This document shows positions 22,915 to 32,172 of a DNA stretch of 36,322 bases, one piece after another (within the stretch, counting starts at the first letter, position 1; each line of letters opens with the position of its first letter). The translations under genes and the position numbers were made by a program. Under the pieces are notes generated by a model, which saw only the letters and a list, made by a program, of their open reading frames with translations, was not told the origin of the DNA and did not search any database. Source of the DNA: Streptomyces solincola (GTDB lineage Bacteria > Actinomycetota > Actinomycetes > Streptomycetales > Streptomycetaceae); the NCBI RefSeq assembly GCF_002982015.1, contig NZ_PVLV01000287.1, forward strand, positions 1 through 36,322, read 5' to 3'.

Positions 22915-22943
22915 TTGAAGGTCGGGGATGATCGGGATAGCTT
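22915..22943 (+). promoter_or_regulatory. Candidate housekeeping promoter of the subtilase gene
   Basis: TTGAAG (22915-22920) and TAGCTT (22938-22943) are 17 bp apart, a good spacing for sigma-HrdB. This is the best feature in the 365-bp gap 22646-23010, which otherwise holds only GC-rich sequence with a GGCGGCAGGCGGCAGGCGG run. Confidence 0.5.
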
Positions 22944-22957
22944 CGCTCGTCATGTAC

Positions 22958-22985
22958 CCGTCCACACGCAGCCGTGTGCGGACGG
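22958..22985 (+). other. Stem-loop in the subtilase leader
   Basis: CCGTC-CACACG (22958-22968) pairs with CGTGTG-(CG bulge)-GACGG (22973-22985) over a CAGC loop, 25 nt before the subtilase start. It may affect mRNA stability or initiation. Confidence 0.4.
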
Positions 22986-23010
22986 ACGTCACGGATGATG
23001 TGGAGAACCC

Positions 23011-24558
<1,548 letters not shown>

Positions 24559-24580
24559 GGCGGCCGGACCGAGTCGGAGC

Positions 24581-24620
24581 GGGGGGCTTCCCGGGTGCGA
24601 CGCACCGGGGAGGCCCCCTT
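24581..24620 (+). terminator. Terminator of the subtilase gene
   Basis: GGGGCTTCCCGGGTGC pairs with GCACCGGGGAGGCCCC around CGAC, with a few G-T or mismatched pairs, followed by TT. It lies about 22 nt past the stop codon. Confidence 0.75.
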
Positions 24621-24762
24621 CCCGTCGGGGGAGCCGACGAGCCGTCAGGCACCCCGTATCCCTACCAAACGGACATTCCTCCCGGTCAACGCGCCCCTGC
24701 CGGGCGGCCGTCGGGACCGCCCGGGGCGGCGTTGTCGGTGGCGGCCTCTATTCTCGGGAACC

Positions 24763-25761
24763 ATGCTCGACGATCCGACGACAGCAGGCACCTGGCCGGC
24801 CGCCTACCCGCAGGGGTACGCGGTCGTCGACGTGGAGACCACCGGGCTCGCCCGGGACGACCGGATAGTCTCCGCCGCCGTCTACCGGCTGGACGCGCGC
24901 GGCGAGGTGGAGGACCACTGGTACACGCTGGTGAACCCGGAGCGCGATCCGGGCCCGGTGTGGATCCACGGACTGACCAGCGACGTGCTGGCGGGCGCCC
25001 CCCTGTTCGCGGACATCGCCGCCGAGTTCTCCGCGCGCCTGGACGGCCGGGTGCTGGTCGCGCACAACGCGGTCTTCGACTGGTCGATGATCGCCCGCGA
25101 GTACGCCCGCGCCGAGCGGACCGCGCCGGTGCGCCAGCGGCTGTGCACCATCGCGCTCTCCAAGGAGCTGGGCCTGCCGCTGCCGAACTTCAAGCTGGAG
25201 GCGCTGGCCGGCCACTACGGCGTGGTCCAGCAGCGGGCGCACCACGCGCTGGACGACGCCCGGGTGCTGGCCGAGGCGTTCCGGCCGAGCCTGCACGCGG
25301 CCGCCGCGGGGAACATACGGCTGCCGCTGCTGGAGTGCCTGCCGCTGACCGAGTGGGCGGCGGCCCCCTCCCCCGGGCCGCGGATCGGCCGGCAGGCCTC
25401 GTACCGTCCGGGCGGGGGCGGTTGGCGACCGTCGAGGAAGCGGCCGGCCTGCCCGTATCCGAACCCGGGGCGCTACCAGGTGGGCGGGGCGCTGGTGCAG
25501 GGGATGCGGGTGGCGTTCTCCGGCGACACCTCGGTGGAGCGGGAGCTGCTGGAGGACCGGGCGGCGGAGGCCGGGCTGCACGTGGCCACCAGCGTCTCCC
25601 GGCTGACCAGCGTGCTGGTCACCAACGACCCGGACTCGGCCACCTCCAAGACGGTCAAGGCGAAGGCGTACGGCACGCCGGTGATCGACGAGGCGGCCTT
25701 CACCCAGTTGCTGCGGGACGTCGCCCCGGCGCCCGCAGGGGGCTCGGCGGCAGACGGGTGA
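24763..25761 (+). CDS. DEDDh 3'-5' exonuclease with BRCT domain (DnaQ-like)
   Basis: This 332-residue protein resembles the proofreading epsilon subunit of DNA polymerase III. The exonuclease domain (about 15-180) carries D23/E25 (VVDVETTGL), D106 (AHNAVFDW) and H160/D165 (HHALDDA), the full DEDDh set. A Pro/Arg-rich linker leads to a BRCT domain (about 245-320, GMRVAFSGD, VTNDPDSATSKTVKAKAYGTPVIDEAAF). BRCT fused to an exonuclease suggests a repair rather than replicative role. There is no Shine-Dalgarno at ATG 24763; TATTCT lies eight bases upstream, so the message may be nearly leaderless. Confidence 0.9.
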   Translation: MLDDPTTAGTWPAAYPQGYAVVDVETTGLARDDRIVSAAVYRLDARGEVEDHWYTLVNPERDPGPVWIHGLTSDVLAGAPLFADIAAEFSARLDGRVLVAHNAVFDWSMIAREYARAERTAPVRQRLCTIALSKELGLPLPNFKLEALAGHYGVVQQRAHHALDDARVLAEAFRPSLHAAAAGNIRLPLLECLPLTEWAAAPSPGPRIGRQASYRPGGGGWRPSRKRPACPYPNPGRYQVGGALVQGMRVAFSGDTSVERELLEDRAAEAGLHVATSVSRLTSVLVTNDPDSATSKTVKAKAYGTPVIDEAAFTQLLRDVAPAPAGGSAADG

Positions 25762-25815
25762 TCGGCCGGGCGTTGCTCCCCGGGCCCGGCCGCGCCGCGC
25801 CGCACCCTGTGGCGC

Positions 25816-26052
25816 ATGGCACGTTGTGAGGTCTGCGGAAACGACTACGGGATGTCCTTCGAGGTGCACGCGCAGGGCGCGGTGCACGTCTTCGACTGCT
25901 TCGCCTGCGCGATCCACCGCATGGCGCCGATCTGCGAGCACTGCCGGGTGCAGATCATCGGGCAGGGCGTCGAAGTGGAGGGGCACTGGTTCTGCGGGGC
26001 GCACTGCGCCCGCGCGGAGAGGGGGGCGGTCGGCATCGTCGACGCGGTCTGA
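25816..26052 (+). CDS. Small zinc-ribbon protein, unknown function
   Basis: This 78-residue protein has four closely spaced Cys pairs: CEVC (4-7), CFAC, CEHC, and a final CGAHC, enough for two structural zinc sites. The middle reads VFDCFACAIHRMAPICEHCRVQIIGQGVEV, a rubredoxin-like double-knuckle layout. ATG 25816 has no ribosome site or clear -10. It lies 54 bp after the exonuclease gene and may be co-transcribed with it. Function is unknown; a role in DNA or RNA binding would be guesswork. Confidence 0.8.
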   Translation: MARCEVCGNDYGMSFEVHAQGAVHVFDCFACAIHRMAPICEHCRVQIIGQGVEVEGHWFCGAHCARAERGAVGIVDAV

Positions 26053-26128
26053 GAGGCGCCCCGGGCGGCAGGCGGGCGCGGGGCCGCCGTCCGGCACCCC
26101 CGCGCCCGGCGGCCCGCGGCCCGAGTTG

Positions 26129-26134
26129 TACGGT
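26129..26134 (+). promoter_or_regulatory. -10 hexamer positioned for a leaderless SURF1 mRNA
   Basis: TACGGT-CATGGG-GTG has the same hexamer and six-base spacing as seen before the histidine kinase gene. There is no Shine-Dalgarno before the GTG. Confidence 0.5.
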
Positions 26135-26140
26135 CATGGG

Positions 26141-26965
26141 GTGTACCGCTTCCTGTTGTCCCGGCAGTGGGTGATCCTCACCCTGCTGGCCCTCGTGCTG
26201 ATGCCCGTGATGGTCGAGCTGGGCTTCTGGCAGTACCACCGCCACGAGCACCGGGTGGCGCAGAACGGGCTGATCGAGGAGAACCTGCGGGCCGAGCCGG
26301 TCGAGGTGACCGAGCTGACCTCGCCCGGTCACACCGTGCCCCGCTCGGACTACTGGCGGCGCACGACGGCGACCGGGACCTTCGACGCCGCGCACGAGGT
26401 GGTGGTGCGCCGGCGCACCTCCGCCGACGAGCGGATCGGCGTGCTGGTGCTCACCCCCCTCGTCCTGGCCGACGGGCGCGCGGTGCTGGTCAACCGCGGC
26501 TGGGCGCCGGCCGCCGCCGACCAGATGACCTACCCGGACGTGCCGCCCGCGCCGAAGGGGCGGGTGACGATCACCGGCCGGCTGAAGGCCGACGAGACGA
26601 CCGGGGCCAGCGGCATCAAGGACCTGAAGGGCCTGCCGCCGCGCCAGGTGATGCTGATCGACAGCCGCCAGGCGGCGAAGACCCTGGGCCGCGAGGTGCT
26701 CGGCGGCTATGTGGAGCAGACCGCGCCGGCGCCCGCCGGCGGCTCGCCCGAGCAGATCCCCGAGCCGGACCACGACTCGATCGGCCCCCACATGGCGTAC
26801 GCCGTGCAGTGGTGGCTGTTCGTCGCCGCGGTGCCGGTGGGCTGGGGGGTGCTGGTGCGGCGCGAGCGCCGCGACCGGCTGGCCGCCCGGACGGCGGCCG
26901 GGGCGGAGACGGAGGCGGGGGCGGCCGGGGACGGCGAGCGCCCGCAGGCGGTCGCGGCCCCGTAG
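26141..26965 (+). CDS. SURF1-family cytochrome oxidase assembly protein
   Basis: This 274-residue membrane protein has two helices: one near the N-terminus (about 7-28, WVILTLLALVLMPVMVELGFWQ, followed by the family YHRHEHR) and one near the C-terminus (about 219-240, WWLFVAAVPVGWGVLV). Between them is the extracytoplasmic SURF1 domain with GFWQY, VLTPLVLADGRAVLVNRGW and PHMAYAVQWW. SURF1 helps insert heme a into cytochrome c oxidase. GTG 26141 is the only start in the right frame at this position. The charged Ala/Glu tail is poorly conserved. Confidence 0.92.
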   Translation: MYRFLLSRQWVILTLLALVLMPVMVELGFWQYHRHEHRVAQNGLIEENLRAEPVEVTELTSPGHTVPRSDYWRRTTATGTFDAAHEVVVRRRTSADERIGVLVLTPLVLADGRAVLVNRGWAPAAADQMTYPDVPPAPKGRVTITGRLKADETTGASGIKDLKGLPPRQVMLIDSRQAAKTLGREVLGGYVEQTAPAPAGGSPEQIPEPDHDSIGPHMAYAVQWWLFVAAVPVGWGVLVRRERRDRLAARTAAGAETEAGAAGDGERPQAVAAP

Positions 26966-27032
26966 CGCGCGGCCCTCCTGGGTGGAGGTACGGCGGGCTT
27001 AGCGGCCGTACCAGGTGGGAAGACGCCAGAGC

Positions 27033-28835
27033 GTGACACAACGTATCGAGGACTACGCCCTCATCGGCGACCTTCAGACCGCCGCTCTGGTGGGCATGGA
27101 CGGCTCCATCGACTGGCTGTGCCTGCCCCGCTTCGACTCCGCGGCCTGCTTCGCCGCGCTGCTGGGCACCGAGGACAACGGGCACTGGCGGCTCGCGCCC
27201 AAGGGCGCCGGCCGGTGCTCGTCCCGCGGCTACCTGGGCGCCTCGCTGGTCCTGGAGACGGTGTGGGAGACCCGCACCGGCACCGTCAGGGTGCTCGACT
27301 TCATGCCCCAGCGCGACGAGGCGCCCGACGTGGTGCGGATCGTGGAGGGCGTCAGCGGCACGGTGGAGATGTCCTCGGTGCTGCGGCTGCGCTTCGACTA
27401 CGGGCACATCGTGCCGTGGGTGCGCCGGGTGGACGGGCACCGGGTGGCGGTCGCGGGCCCGGACTCGATATGGCTGCGCAGCGAGCCGGAGGTGCGCACC
27501 TGGGGCCAGCAGTTCTCCACCGCCTCCGCGTTCGACGTCGCCGAGGGCGAGAAGGTGGCCTTCGTGATGACCTGGCACCCCTCGCACGAGGAGCGGCCCG
27601 GCCAGATCGACCCGCACGAGGCGCTGCGGCACACCCTGGAGGACTGGGAGGAGTGGGCCTCGCGCTGCACCTACCAGGGCCCCTACCGGGACGCGGTGCT
27701 CCGCTCGCTGATCACCCTCAAGGCGATGACCTACGCCCCCACCGGCGGGATCGTCGCCGCGGTGACCACCTCGCTGCCGGAGGAGCTGGGCGGGGTGCGG
27801 AACTGGGACTACCGCTTCTGCTGGCTGCGGGACTCCACCCTCACCCTGGGCGCGCTGCTCTCGGCCGGCTATGTCGACGAGGCGGCCGAGTGGCGCGACT
27901 GGCTGCTGCGGGCGGTGGCCGGCGACCCGGCGGACCTCCAGATCATGTACGGGCTGGCGGGCGAGCGGCGGCTGCCGGAGGCGGAGCTGCCGTGGCTGCG
28001 CGGGTACGCCGGCTCAGCGCCGGTGCGCACCGGCAACGCCGCCGTGGACCAGCTCCAGATCGACGTGTACGGGGAGGTCATAGACTCCCTCTACCTGGCC
28101 CGCGAGGCCGGGCTGCCCGCCCAGCGGCACGCCTGGAACCTCCAGCTGAGCCTGCTGGGCTTCCTGGAGTCGACCTGGCGGCAGCCGGACGAGGGGCTGT
28201 GGGAGGTGCGCGGGCCGCGCCGGCACTTCACCCACTCCAAGGTGATGGCGTGGGTGGCCGCCGACCGGGCGGTGCGCACCATGGAGGACGACCCCTCGCT
28301 GCCGGGGGACGTCAACCGGTGGCGGCGGATGCGCGACGAGGTGCACCGGGACGTGTGCGAGAAGGGCTACGACCCGGTCCGCAACACCTTCACCCAGTCC
28401 TACGGCTCCAAGGAGCTGGACGCGGCGGTGCTGCTGATGCTGCGGTTCGGCTTCCTGCCGCCGGACGACCCGCGGGCGATCGGCACCGTGGACGCGATCC
28501 GCGAGGAGCTGTCGCACAACGGCTTCATCCGCCGCTACTCCACCGAGGGCGTCTCGGTGGACGGGCTGCCCGGCGACGAGGGCACCTTCCTGGTGTGCTC
28601 GTTCTGGATGGCGGACGCGCTGCTGATGACCGGCCGGGTGAAGGAGGCGCGGGAGCTGTTCGAGCGGCTGCTGACGCTCACCAACGACGTCGGCCTGCTG
28701 GCCGAGGAGTACGAGGCGAGCTCGGGCCGCCAGCTCGGCAACTACCCGCAGGCGTTCAGCCACATCGGCCTGGTCAACACCGCGATGCTGCTGGAACGCG
28801 AGCTGGAGCACGAGCAGGTGACCACGGCAGGATAG
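27033..28835 (+). CDS. GH15 glycoside hydrolase (glucoamylase/trehalase-like)
   Basis: This 600-residue cytosolic protein (no signal peptide) belongs to the GH15 family with an N-terminal beta-sandwich (about 1-230: RIEDYALIGDLQTAALVGMDGSIDWLCLPRFDS) and a catalytic (alpha/alpha)6 barrel. The first catalytic-acid region is GVRNWDYRFCWLRDSTLTLGAL, and the general-base Glu lies in LLAEEYEASSGRQLGNYPQAFSH. Mycobacterial members of this type are trehalases, while others are glucoamylase-like, so the sugar cannot be fixed by sequence. A GTG at 27015 is an alternative start. It lies 67 bp after SURF1 and 4 bp before the SDR gene. Confidence 0.9.
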   Translation: MTQRIEDYALIGDLQTAALVGMDGSIDWLCLPRFDSAACFAALLGTEDNGHWRLAPKGAGRCSSRGYLGASLVLETVWETRTGTVRVLDFMPQRDEAPDVVRIVEGVSGTVEMSSVLRLRFDYGHIVPWVRRVDGHRVAVAGPDSIWLRSEPEVRTWGQQFSTASAFDVAEGEKVAFVMTWHPSHEERPGQIDPHEALRHTLEDWEEWASRCTYQGPYRDAVLRSLITLKAMTYAPTGGIVAAVTTSLPEELGGVRNWDYRFCWLRDSTLTLGALLSAGYVDEAAEWRDWLLRAVAGDPADLQIMYGLAGERRLPEAELPWLRGYAGSAPVRTGNAAVDQLQIDVYGEVIDSLYLAREAGLPAQRHAWNLQLSLLGFLESTWRQPDEGLWEVRGPRRHFTHSKVMAWVAADRAVRTMEDDPSLPGDVNRWRRMRDEVHRDVCEKGYDPVRNTFTQSYGSKELDAAVLLMLRFGFLPPDDPRAIGTVDAIREELSHNGFIRRYSTEGVSVDGLPGDEGTFLVCSFWMADALLMTGRVKEARELFERLLTLTNDVGLLAEEYEASSGRQLGNYPQAFSHIGLVNTAMLLERELEHEQVTTAG

Positions 28836-28839
28836 GGCC

Positions 28840-29604
28840 ATGGACCTGGGACTGAAGGATCGGGTGTACGTGGTGACCGGCGCGTCGCGCGGGCTGGGCA
28901 ACGCCTCCGCGCGGGCGCTGGTGGCCGACGGCGCGAGGGTCGTCGTCTCCTCGCGGGACGAGAAGGGCATCGAGGCGGCGGCCGGTGAGCTGGGCCCGGA
29001 CGCGCTGGGGGTGGCCGCCGACAACGCCGACCCGGGCGCGGCCGAGCGGCTCGTCCAGGCGGCCCGGGAGCGCTTCGGCCGCTTCGACGGCATGCTGGTC
29101 AGCGTCGGCGGCCCGGCGCCCGGCTCGGCGCTGGAGAACACCGACGAGCAGTGGCGGGCCGCCTTCGACTCGGTCTTCCTGGGCGCGGTGCGTCTGGCGA
29201 GGACGGCGGCGGCCGCGCTGGCCGAGTCGGGGGACGGCGGGGTGGTGGGCCTGGTGCTCTCCGGCTCGGTGCACGAGCCGATCCCCGGGCTGACCATCTC
29301 CAACGGGCTGCGCCCGGGGCTGGCCGGCTTCGCCAAGTCGCTGGCCGACGAGGTGGGTCCGCGCGGGGTGCGGGTGGTGGGGCTGCTGCCGGGCCGGATC
29401 GACACCGACCGGGTGCGCGAGCTGGACGCGCTCTCCGGCGACCCGGCGGCCTCCCGCGCCGCCGCCGAGGCCCGGGTGCCGCTGCGCCGCTACGGCACGC
29501 CGGAGGAGTTCGGCCGGGCGGCGGCGTTCCTGCTGTCGCCGGCGGCCTCGTACGTCACCGGGGTGATGGTGCCGGTCGACGGCGGCGGCCGCCGCGGATT
29601 CTGA
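28840..29604 (+). CDS. SDR-like protein with altered catalytic residues
   Basis: This 254-residue Rossmann protein has an intact cofactor motif TGASRGLG (13-20) and an SDR C-terminus (PVDGGG). Where FabG has YAASK, this protein has SNGLR (S154-R158), so both catalytic Tyr and Lys are replaced. The NAG motif is VGG-like. The unusual set matches the SDR group described in CDD as BKR-like without a perfect catalytic tetrad (cd05344, from memory). It may bind a nucleotide but work by another mechanism or be regulatory. AGGA before ATG 28840 overlaps the GH15 end region; the genes are 4 bp apart and probably co-transcribed. Confidence 0.87.
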   Translation: MDLGLKDRVYVVTGASRGLGNASARALVADGARVVVSSRDEKGIEAAAGELGPDALGVAADNADPGAAERLVQAARERFGRFDGMLVSVGGPAPGSALENTDEQWRAAFDSVFLGAVRLARTAAAALAESGDGGVVGLVLSGSVHEPIPGLTISNGLRPGLAGFAKSLADEVGPRGVRVVGLLPGRIDTDRVRELDALSGDPAASRAAAEARVPLRRYGTPEEFGRAAAFLLSPAASYVTGVMVPVDGGGRRGF

Positions 29605-29628
29605 CGCCCCGCCCGTGCCGGTGACGCG

Positions 29629-30192
29629 TCAGGTGACGCGGCGGCCGGGGTGGCGTACGGCGCGCAGCCGGGCCTCGGCGGGCAGGGCGGCGAGGCCGGC
29701 CGACTCGCGGGCGTGCCGCACCGCGCCGCCGCCGAGCCGGGCCAGGGTCTCGCGGGGCGCGGCGTAGGGCTCCAGGAGCAGGGCGAGGTGGGCCGCCGGG
29801 GCGGTGCGGCGGCCGGTCAGCCGGACCCGGGCCCGGGACACCCCGTCCAGCGCCTCGGCCTCGGCGGCCATCGCACCCTCCAGGGCCCGGCCGCGCAGCA
29901 CCGCTGCGTCGCCGTCGCCGGTGTCGAGCAGCACCTCGGCCAGCCGCGGCCGCCGCAGCTGCGCGAAGAGCCAGATCAGGGCGAGCACCAACAGGGCCGC
30001 GGGCACCGCGACGGCCGCCGCCCAGGGGATCCGCTCGCGGGTCCGGTCGGTCAGCAGCACCGCATCGGGGTCGTGCCAGGGCCACCAGGACGGCACGTCC
30101 AGCCCGATGACGACGGCGAGCACCGCTCCGCCGAGGCAGAGCAGCACCAGCCCGGCCAGGCCCAGCAGCGCCCGGTTCACTCCTCGTAGCAT
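29629..30192 (-). CDS. amaP: AmaP-like alkaline-shock membrane anchor protein
   Basis: This 187-residue protein has two membrane helices (about 8-28 and 57-79) and a C-terminal soluble domain of about 100 residues. The pattern (EGAMAAEAEALDGVSRARVRLTG, HLALLLEPYA) resembles an Asp23-like fold. In Staphylococcus AmaP holds Asp23 at the membrane; that name is applied here on architecture and neighbourhood. ATG 30192 has AGGAG at good distance. It is the last gene of the five-gene leftward cluster, 30 bp after DUF6286. Confidence 0.8.
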   Translation of the reverse strand: MLRGVNRALLGLAGLVLLCLGGAVLAVVIGLDVPSWWPWHDPDAVLLTDRTRERIPWAAAVAVPAALLVLALIWLFAQLRRPRLAEVLLDTGDGDAAVLRGRALEGAMAAEAEALDGVSRARVRLTGRRTAPAAHLALLLEPYAAPRETLARLGGGAVRHARESAGLAALPAEARLRAVRHPGRRVT

Positions 30193-30222
30193 GCGATCTC
30201 CTGTGGGGCTCCGGTTGGGGCC

Positions 30223-30873
30223 TCAGCCCTTGCGGGGCGGGCGGACGACGTGCACCGAGACGGCCGGGGGGCGGGCCAGGCCCAGCTCCCGTACCCCGGC
30301 GGCCATCGCGGCCTCCACGTCGGCCCGGACCTCGGGCACTTCGCGGAAGTGGGCGACGGCGCGGACCGCGGCCTTGCCGCGCCCGGCGCGCACCCGGGCC
30401 GAGGCCACCCCGGCGACGCCCACGGCCCGGTCGTGCAGCACCCGTTCGACCGCGTCCCGGCCGAGTCCGGCACGCAGTCCGTGCGGGCCGGGCCGCATGG
30501 TCAGCACCGACCGCAGCCCCGGGGTGAGGGCGAGGGCCAGCAGCCACAGTCCGAGGGCCACGGCGACGCCCGCGCCGGCGACCGTCCACACGTCGTCCAG
30601 GGACCGGGTCGCCAGGTCCCCGGTGAGCACCTTGCGCCAGCTCATGCCGGGCCGCCCGGCGCGCACCGACACCAGGTCGTACAGGAGCAGTCCGGCCGCG
30701 CCGAGCACGACCAGGGCGAGCAGGGCGGCGGGCGCCCGCCGGACCGACCAGAAGCGGCCGGCGCGCCGGGCGCCGGACCGCCCGCGGGGCTCCGCGGGGT
30801 CGGCGCCGGTCGCCGCGTCCGGCGGGCCGTGGGCCGGCTCCGGCTCGGCCGGCCCGGGCTCGGCTCGGTTCAT
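30223..30873 (-). CDS. DUF6286 membrane protein of the Asp23 cluster
   Basis: This 216-residue protein has a long Pro/Ala/Gly N-terminus, two membrane helices (about 50-70 and 97-118) and a C-terminal domain (about 130-216). That domain follows the Asp23-like layout: DAVERVLHDRAVGVAGVASARVR, KAAVRAVAHF, EVRADVEAAMAAGVRELG, VSVHVV. Its plan is the same as AmaP: double anchor plus alkaline-shock-like domain. The ATG at 30873 overlaps the upstream stop (ATGA). It is probably a second membrane anchor of the complex; the name DUF6286 is from memory. Confidence 0.8.
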   Translation of the reverse strand: MNRAEPGPAEPEPAHGPPDAATGADPAEPRGRSGARRAGRFWSVRRAPAALLALVVLGAAGLLLYDLVSVRAGRPGMSWRKVLTGDLATRSLDDVWTVAGAGVAVALGLWLLALALTPGLRSVLTMRPGPHGLRAGLGRDAVERVLHDRAVGVAGVASARVRAGRGKAAVRAVAHFREVPEVRADVEAAMAAGVRELGLARPPAVSVHVVRPPRKG

Positions 30874-31328
30874 CGGACCCTCCCGCGGTCCTCGTCGGAC
30901 GTGTACGGCGAGTGCAGCTTCTCCACGTGCACCGCGACCTCCCGGACGGCGAGCCCGGCCAGCGTCTCCACCCGCCGGGTCACCTGGCGGCGGACCGCGC
31001 CGCACTGGGCGGCCAGGTCCGCGGGGTAGCCGAGCTCCAGGCTGACGTGCACCCGGGCCGTGTCCCGGTGGACGACGACCGTCGTCCGGGGCGGCTTGGC
31101 CGCGGCCGGCAGGACGCCCGGGGCGGGGCCGGGAGGGGCCTCGCCCAGTGCCTCCCGGGCGGCCCGGGCGGCGATCTTCGCCACCACCCGGTCGGCGACG
31201 CTGGTCGCGCCGCGCTCGGCCGCCCGCACCCGCCGGGCCGCCGGCCGTCCGCCGGGAGCGGTGTCCGCGGCCTCGTCCGGGCCGCCGTGCCCGTGCTCGG
31301 CGTCGGCCGCCGTCGCCCCCGCCATCAC
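30870..31328 (-). CDS. Asp23/Gls24-family protein (second copy)
   Basis: This protein of about 152 residues has a low-complexity N-terminus (1-42) and an alkaline-shock domain: TSVADRVVAKIAARAAREALGE, TTVVVHRDTARVHVSLELGYPADLAAQ, VRRQVTRRVETLAGLAVREVAVHVEKL. The beta-strands V-x-V and the helix with conserved Arg are typical. The start is GTG 31328 or ATG 31325, directly after the previous stop; both are plausible. Asp23/Gls24 proteins are abundant cytosolic proteins that gather at the membrane and are induced by cell-wall or alkaline stress in Firmicutes. Confidence 0.88.
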   Translation of the reverse strand: MMAGATAADAEHGHGGPDEAADTAPGGRPAARRVRAAERGATSVADRVVAKIAARAAREALGEAPPGPAPGVLPAAAKPPRTTVVVHRDTARVHVSLELGYPADLAAQCGAVRRQVTRRVETLAGLAVREVAVHVEKLHSPYTSDEDRGRVR

Positions 31329-31329
31329 G

Positions 31330-31521
31330 TCACCGCCGCCGGTCGTCGCGGTCGCGGCTCCGGAAGAACTCGCCGGGCTCCAGGTCGCCCTCCAGGAACC
31401 GGCCCGCCACGAAACCGATCGCGCCCAGGGCGGCGACCAGCACGAACGCGCCGAATCCGCCGAAGTAGCCGGCGAAGCCCAGCGCCATACCGGCCAGCAG
31501 GCCGACCACCGCCATGTTCAT
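31330..31521 (-). CDS. Small DUF2273-like membrane protein of the Asp23 cluster
   Basis: This 63-residue protein has two tightly packed hydrophobic helices (about 3-20 and 27-45; VVGLLAGMALGFAGYFGGFG, FVLVAALGAIGFVAGRFLEG) and a charged tail (FFRSRDRDDRRR). A tiny two-helix protein next to Asp23 and AmaP is the usual DUF2273 partner. ATG 31521 follows AGAGGAA by six bases; a longer frame to 31539 lacks a ribosome site. It lies between the two Asp23 genes. Confidence 0.82.
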   Translation of the reverse strand: MNMAVVGLLAGMALGFAGYFGGFGAFVLVAALGAIGFVAGRFLEGDLEPGEFFRSRDRDDRRR

Positions 31522-31558
31522 CGTGCGTTCCTCTCCCACGCTGCCGGGCCCTGGCGGG

Positions 31559-32053
31559 TCACCGGATCCGGGTCTCCTGCTCGTCCTCGTCCTCGTCCTC
31601 CTCGTCCGGCAGCTTCACGTCGCTGACGGCGATGTTGACCTCGACGACCTCCAGGCCCGTCATCCGCTCCACGGCGGAGACGACGTTCTCCCTGACGGCC
31701 CCGGCGACGTCCGCGATGGAGACGCCGTAGTCGATCACGATCTCCAGGTCGAGCGCGGTCTGCACCTCGCCGACCTCGGCCTTGACGCCCCGGGACACGT
31801 TGGACTTGCCACTGCCGGGGACCCGGTCGCGCACGGCGCCGAAGGTGCGGGAGAGCCCGCCGCCCATGGCGTGCACGCCCACGACGTCGCGGGCGGCCAT
31901 TCCGGCGATCTTCTCCACCACGCCGTCCGCGATGGTGGTGCGGCCCCGGGACGCGGGATCGCCGCTCCTGCGTGTGCCGGACCCGGCCGGCTCCTTGACC
32001 CGTGAGGCCCTGTCGGCCTGGGCCGCCTGTGCGGACTGCGACGTGTCGGTCAT
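31559..32053 (-). CDS. Asp23/Gls24-family protein (first copy)
   Basis: This 164-residue protein is the first gene of the leftward cluster. After a polar N-terminus (1-40) comes the alkaline-shock domain: TTIADGVVEKIAGMAARDVVGVHAMGGG, VQTALDLEIVIDYGVSIADVAGAVRENVVSAVERMTGLEVVEVNIAVSDVKL. It ends with an acidic tail DEEDEDEDEQETRIR, encoded by a short GTCCTC-type repeat (about 31574-31608) prone to length change. The start at ATG 32053 has a distant GGAAGGGA. It is presumably the main soluble component of the assembly. Confidence 0.9.
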   Translation of the reverse strand: MTDTSQSAQAAQADRASRVKEPAGSGTRRSGDPASRGRTTIADGVVEKIAGMAARDVVGVHAMGGGLSRTFGAVRDRVPGSGKSNVSRGVKAEVGEVQTALDLEIVIDYGVSIADVAGAVRENVVSAVERMTGLEVVEVNIAVSDVKLPDEEDEDEDEQETRIR

Positions 32054-32172
32054 CAGCGTCCATCCCTTCCACGTCTCACCGGGAGCCTCTCCCGGCGGAG
32101 CGGTGTGACCCTTTTCGCCCACATTACGGCTGGTTCGCGTGTTGCGCGCCGGGGATGCGGCAGGGTGGAGGA

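Noticed and set aside
26136-26150. ATG at 26136 as the SURF1 start
   Set aside because: It is out of frame with the SURF1 coding sequence; GTG 26141 is the in-frame start.
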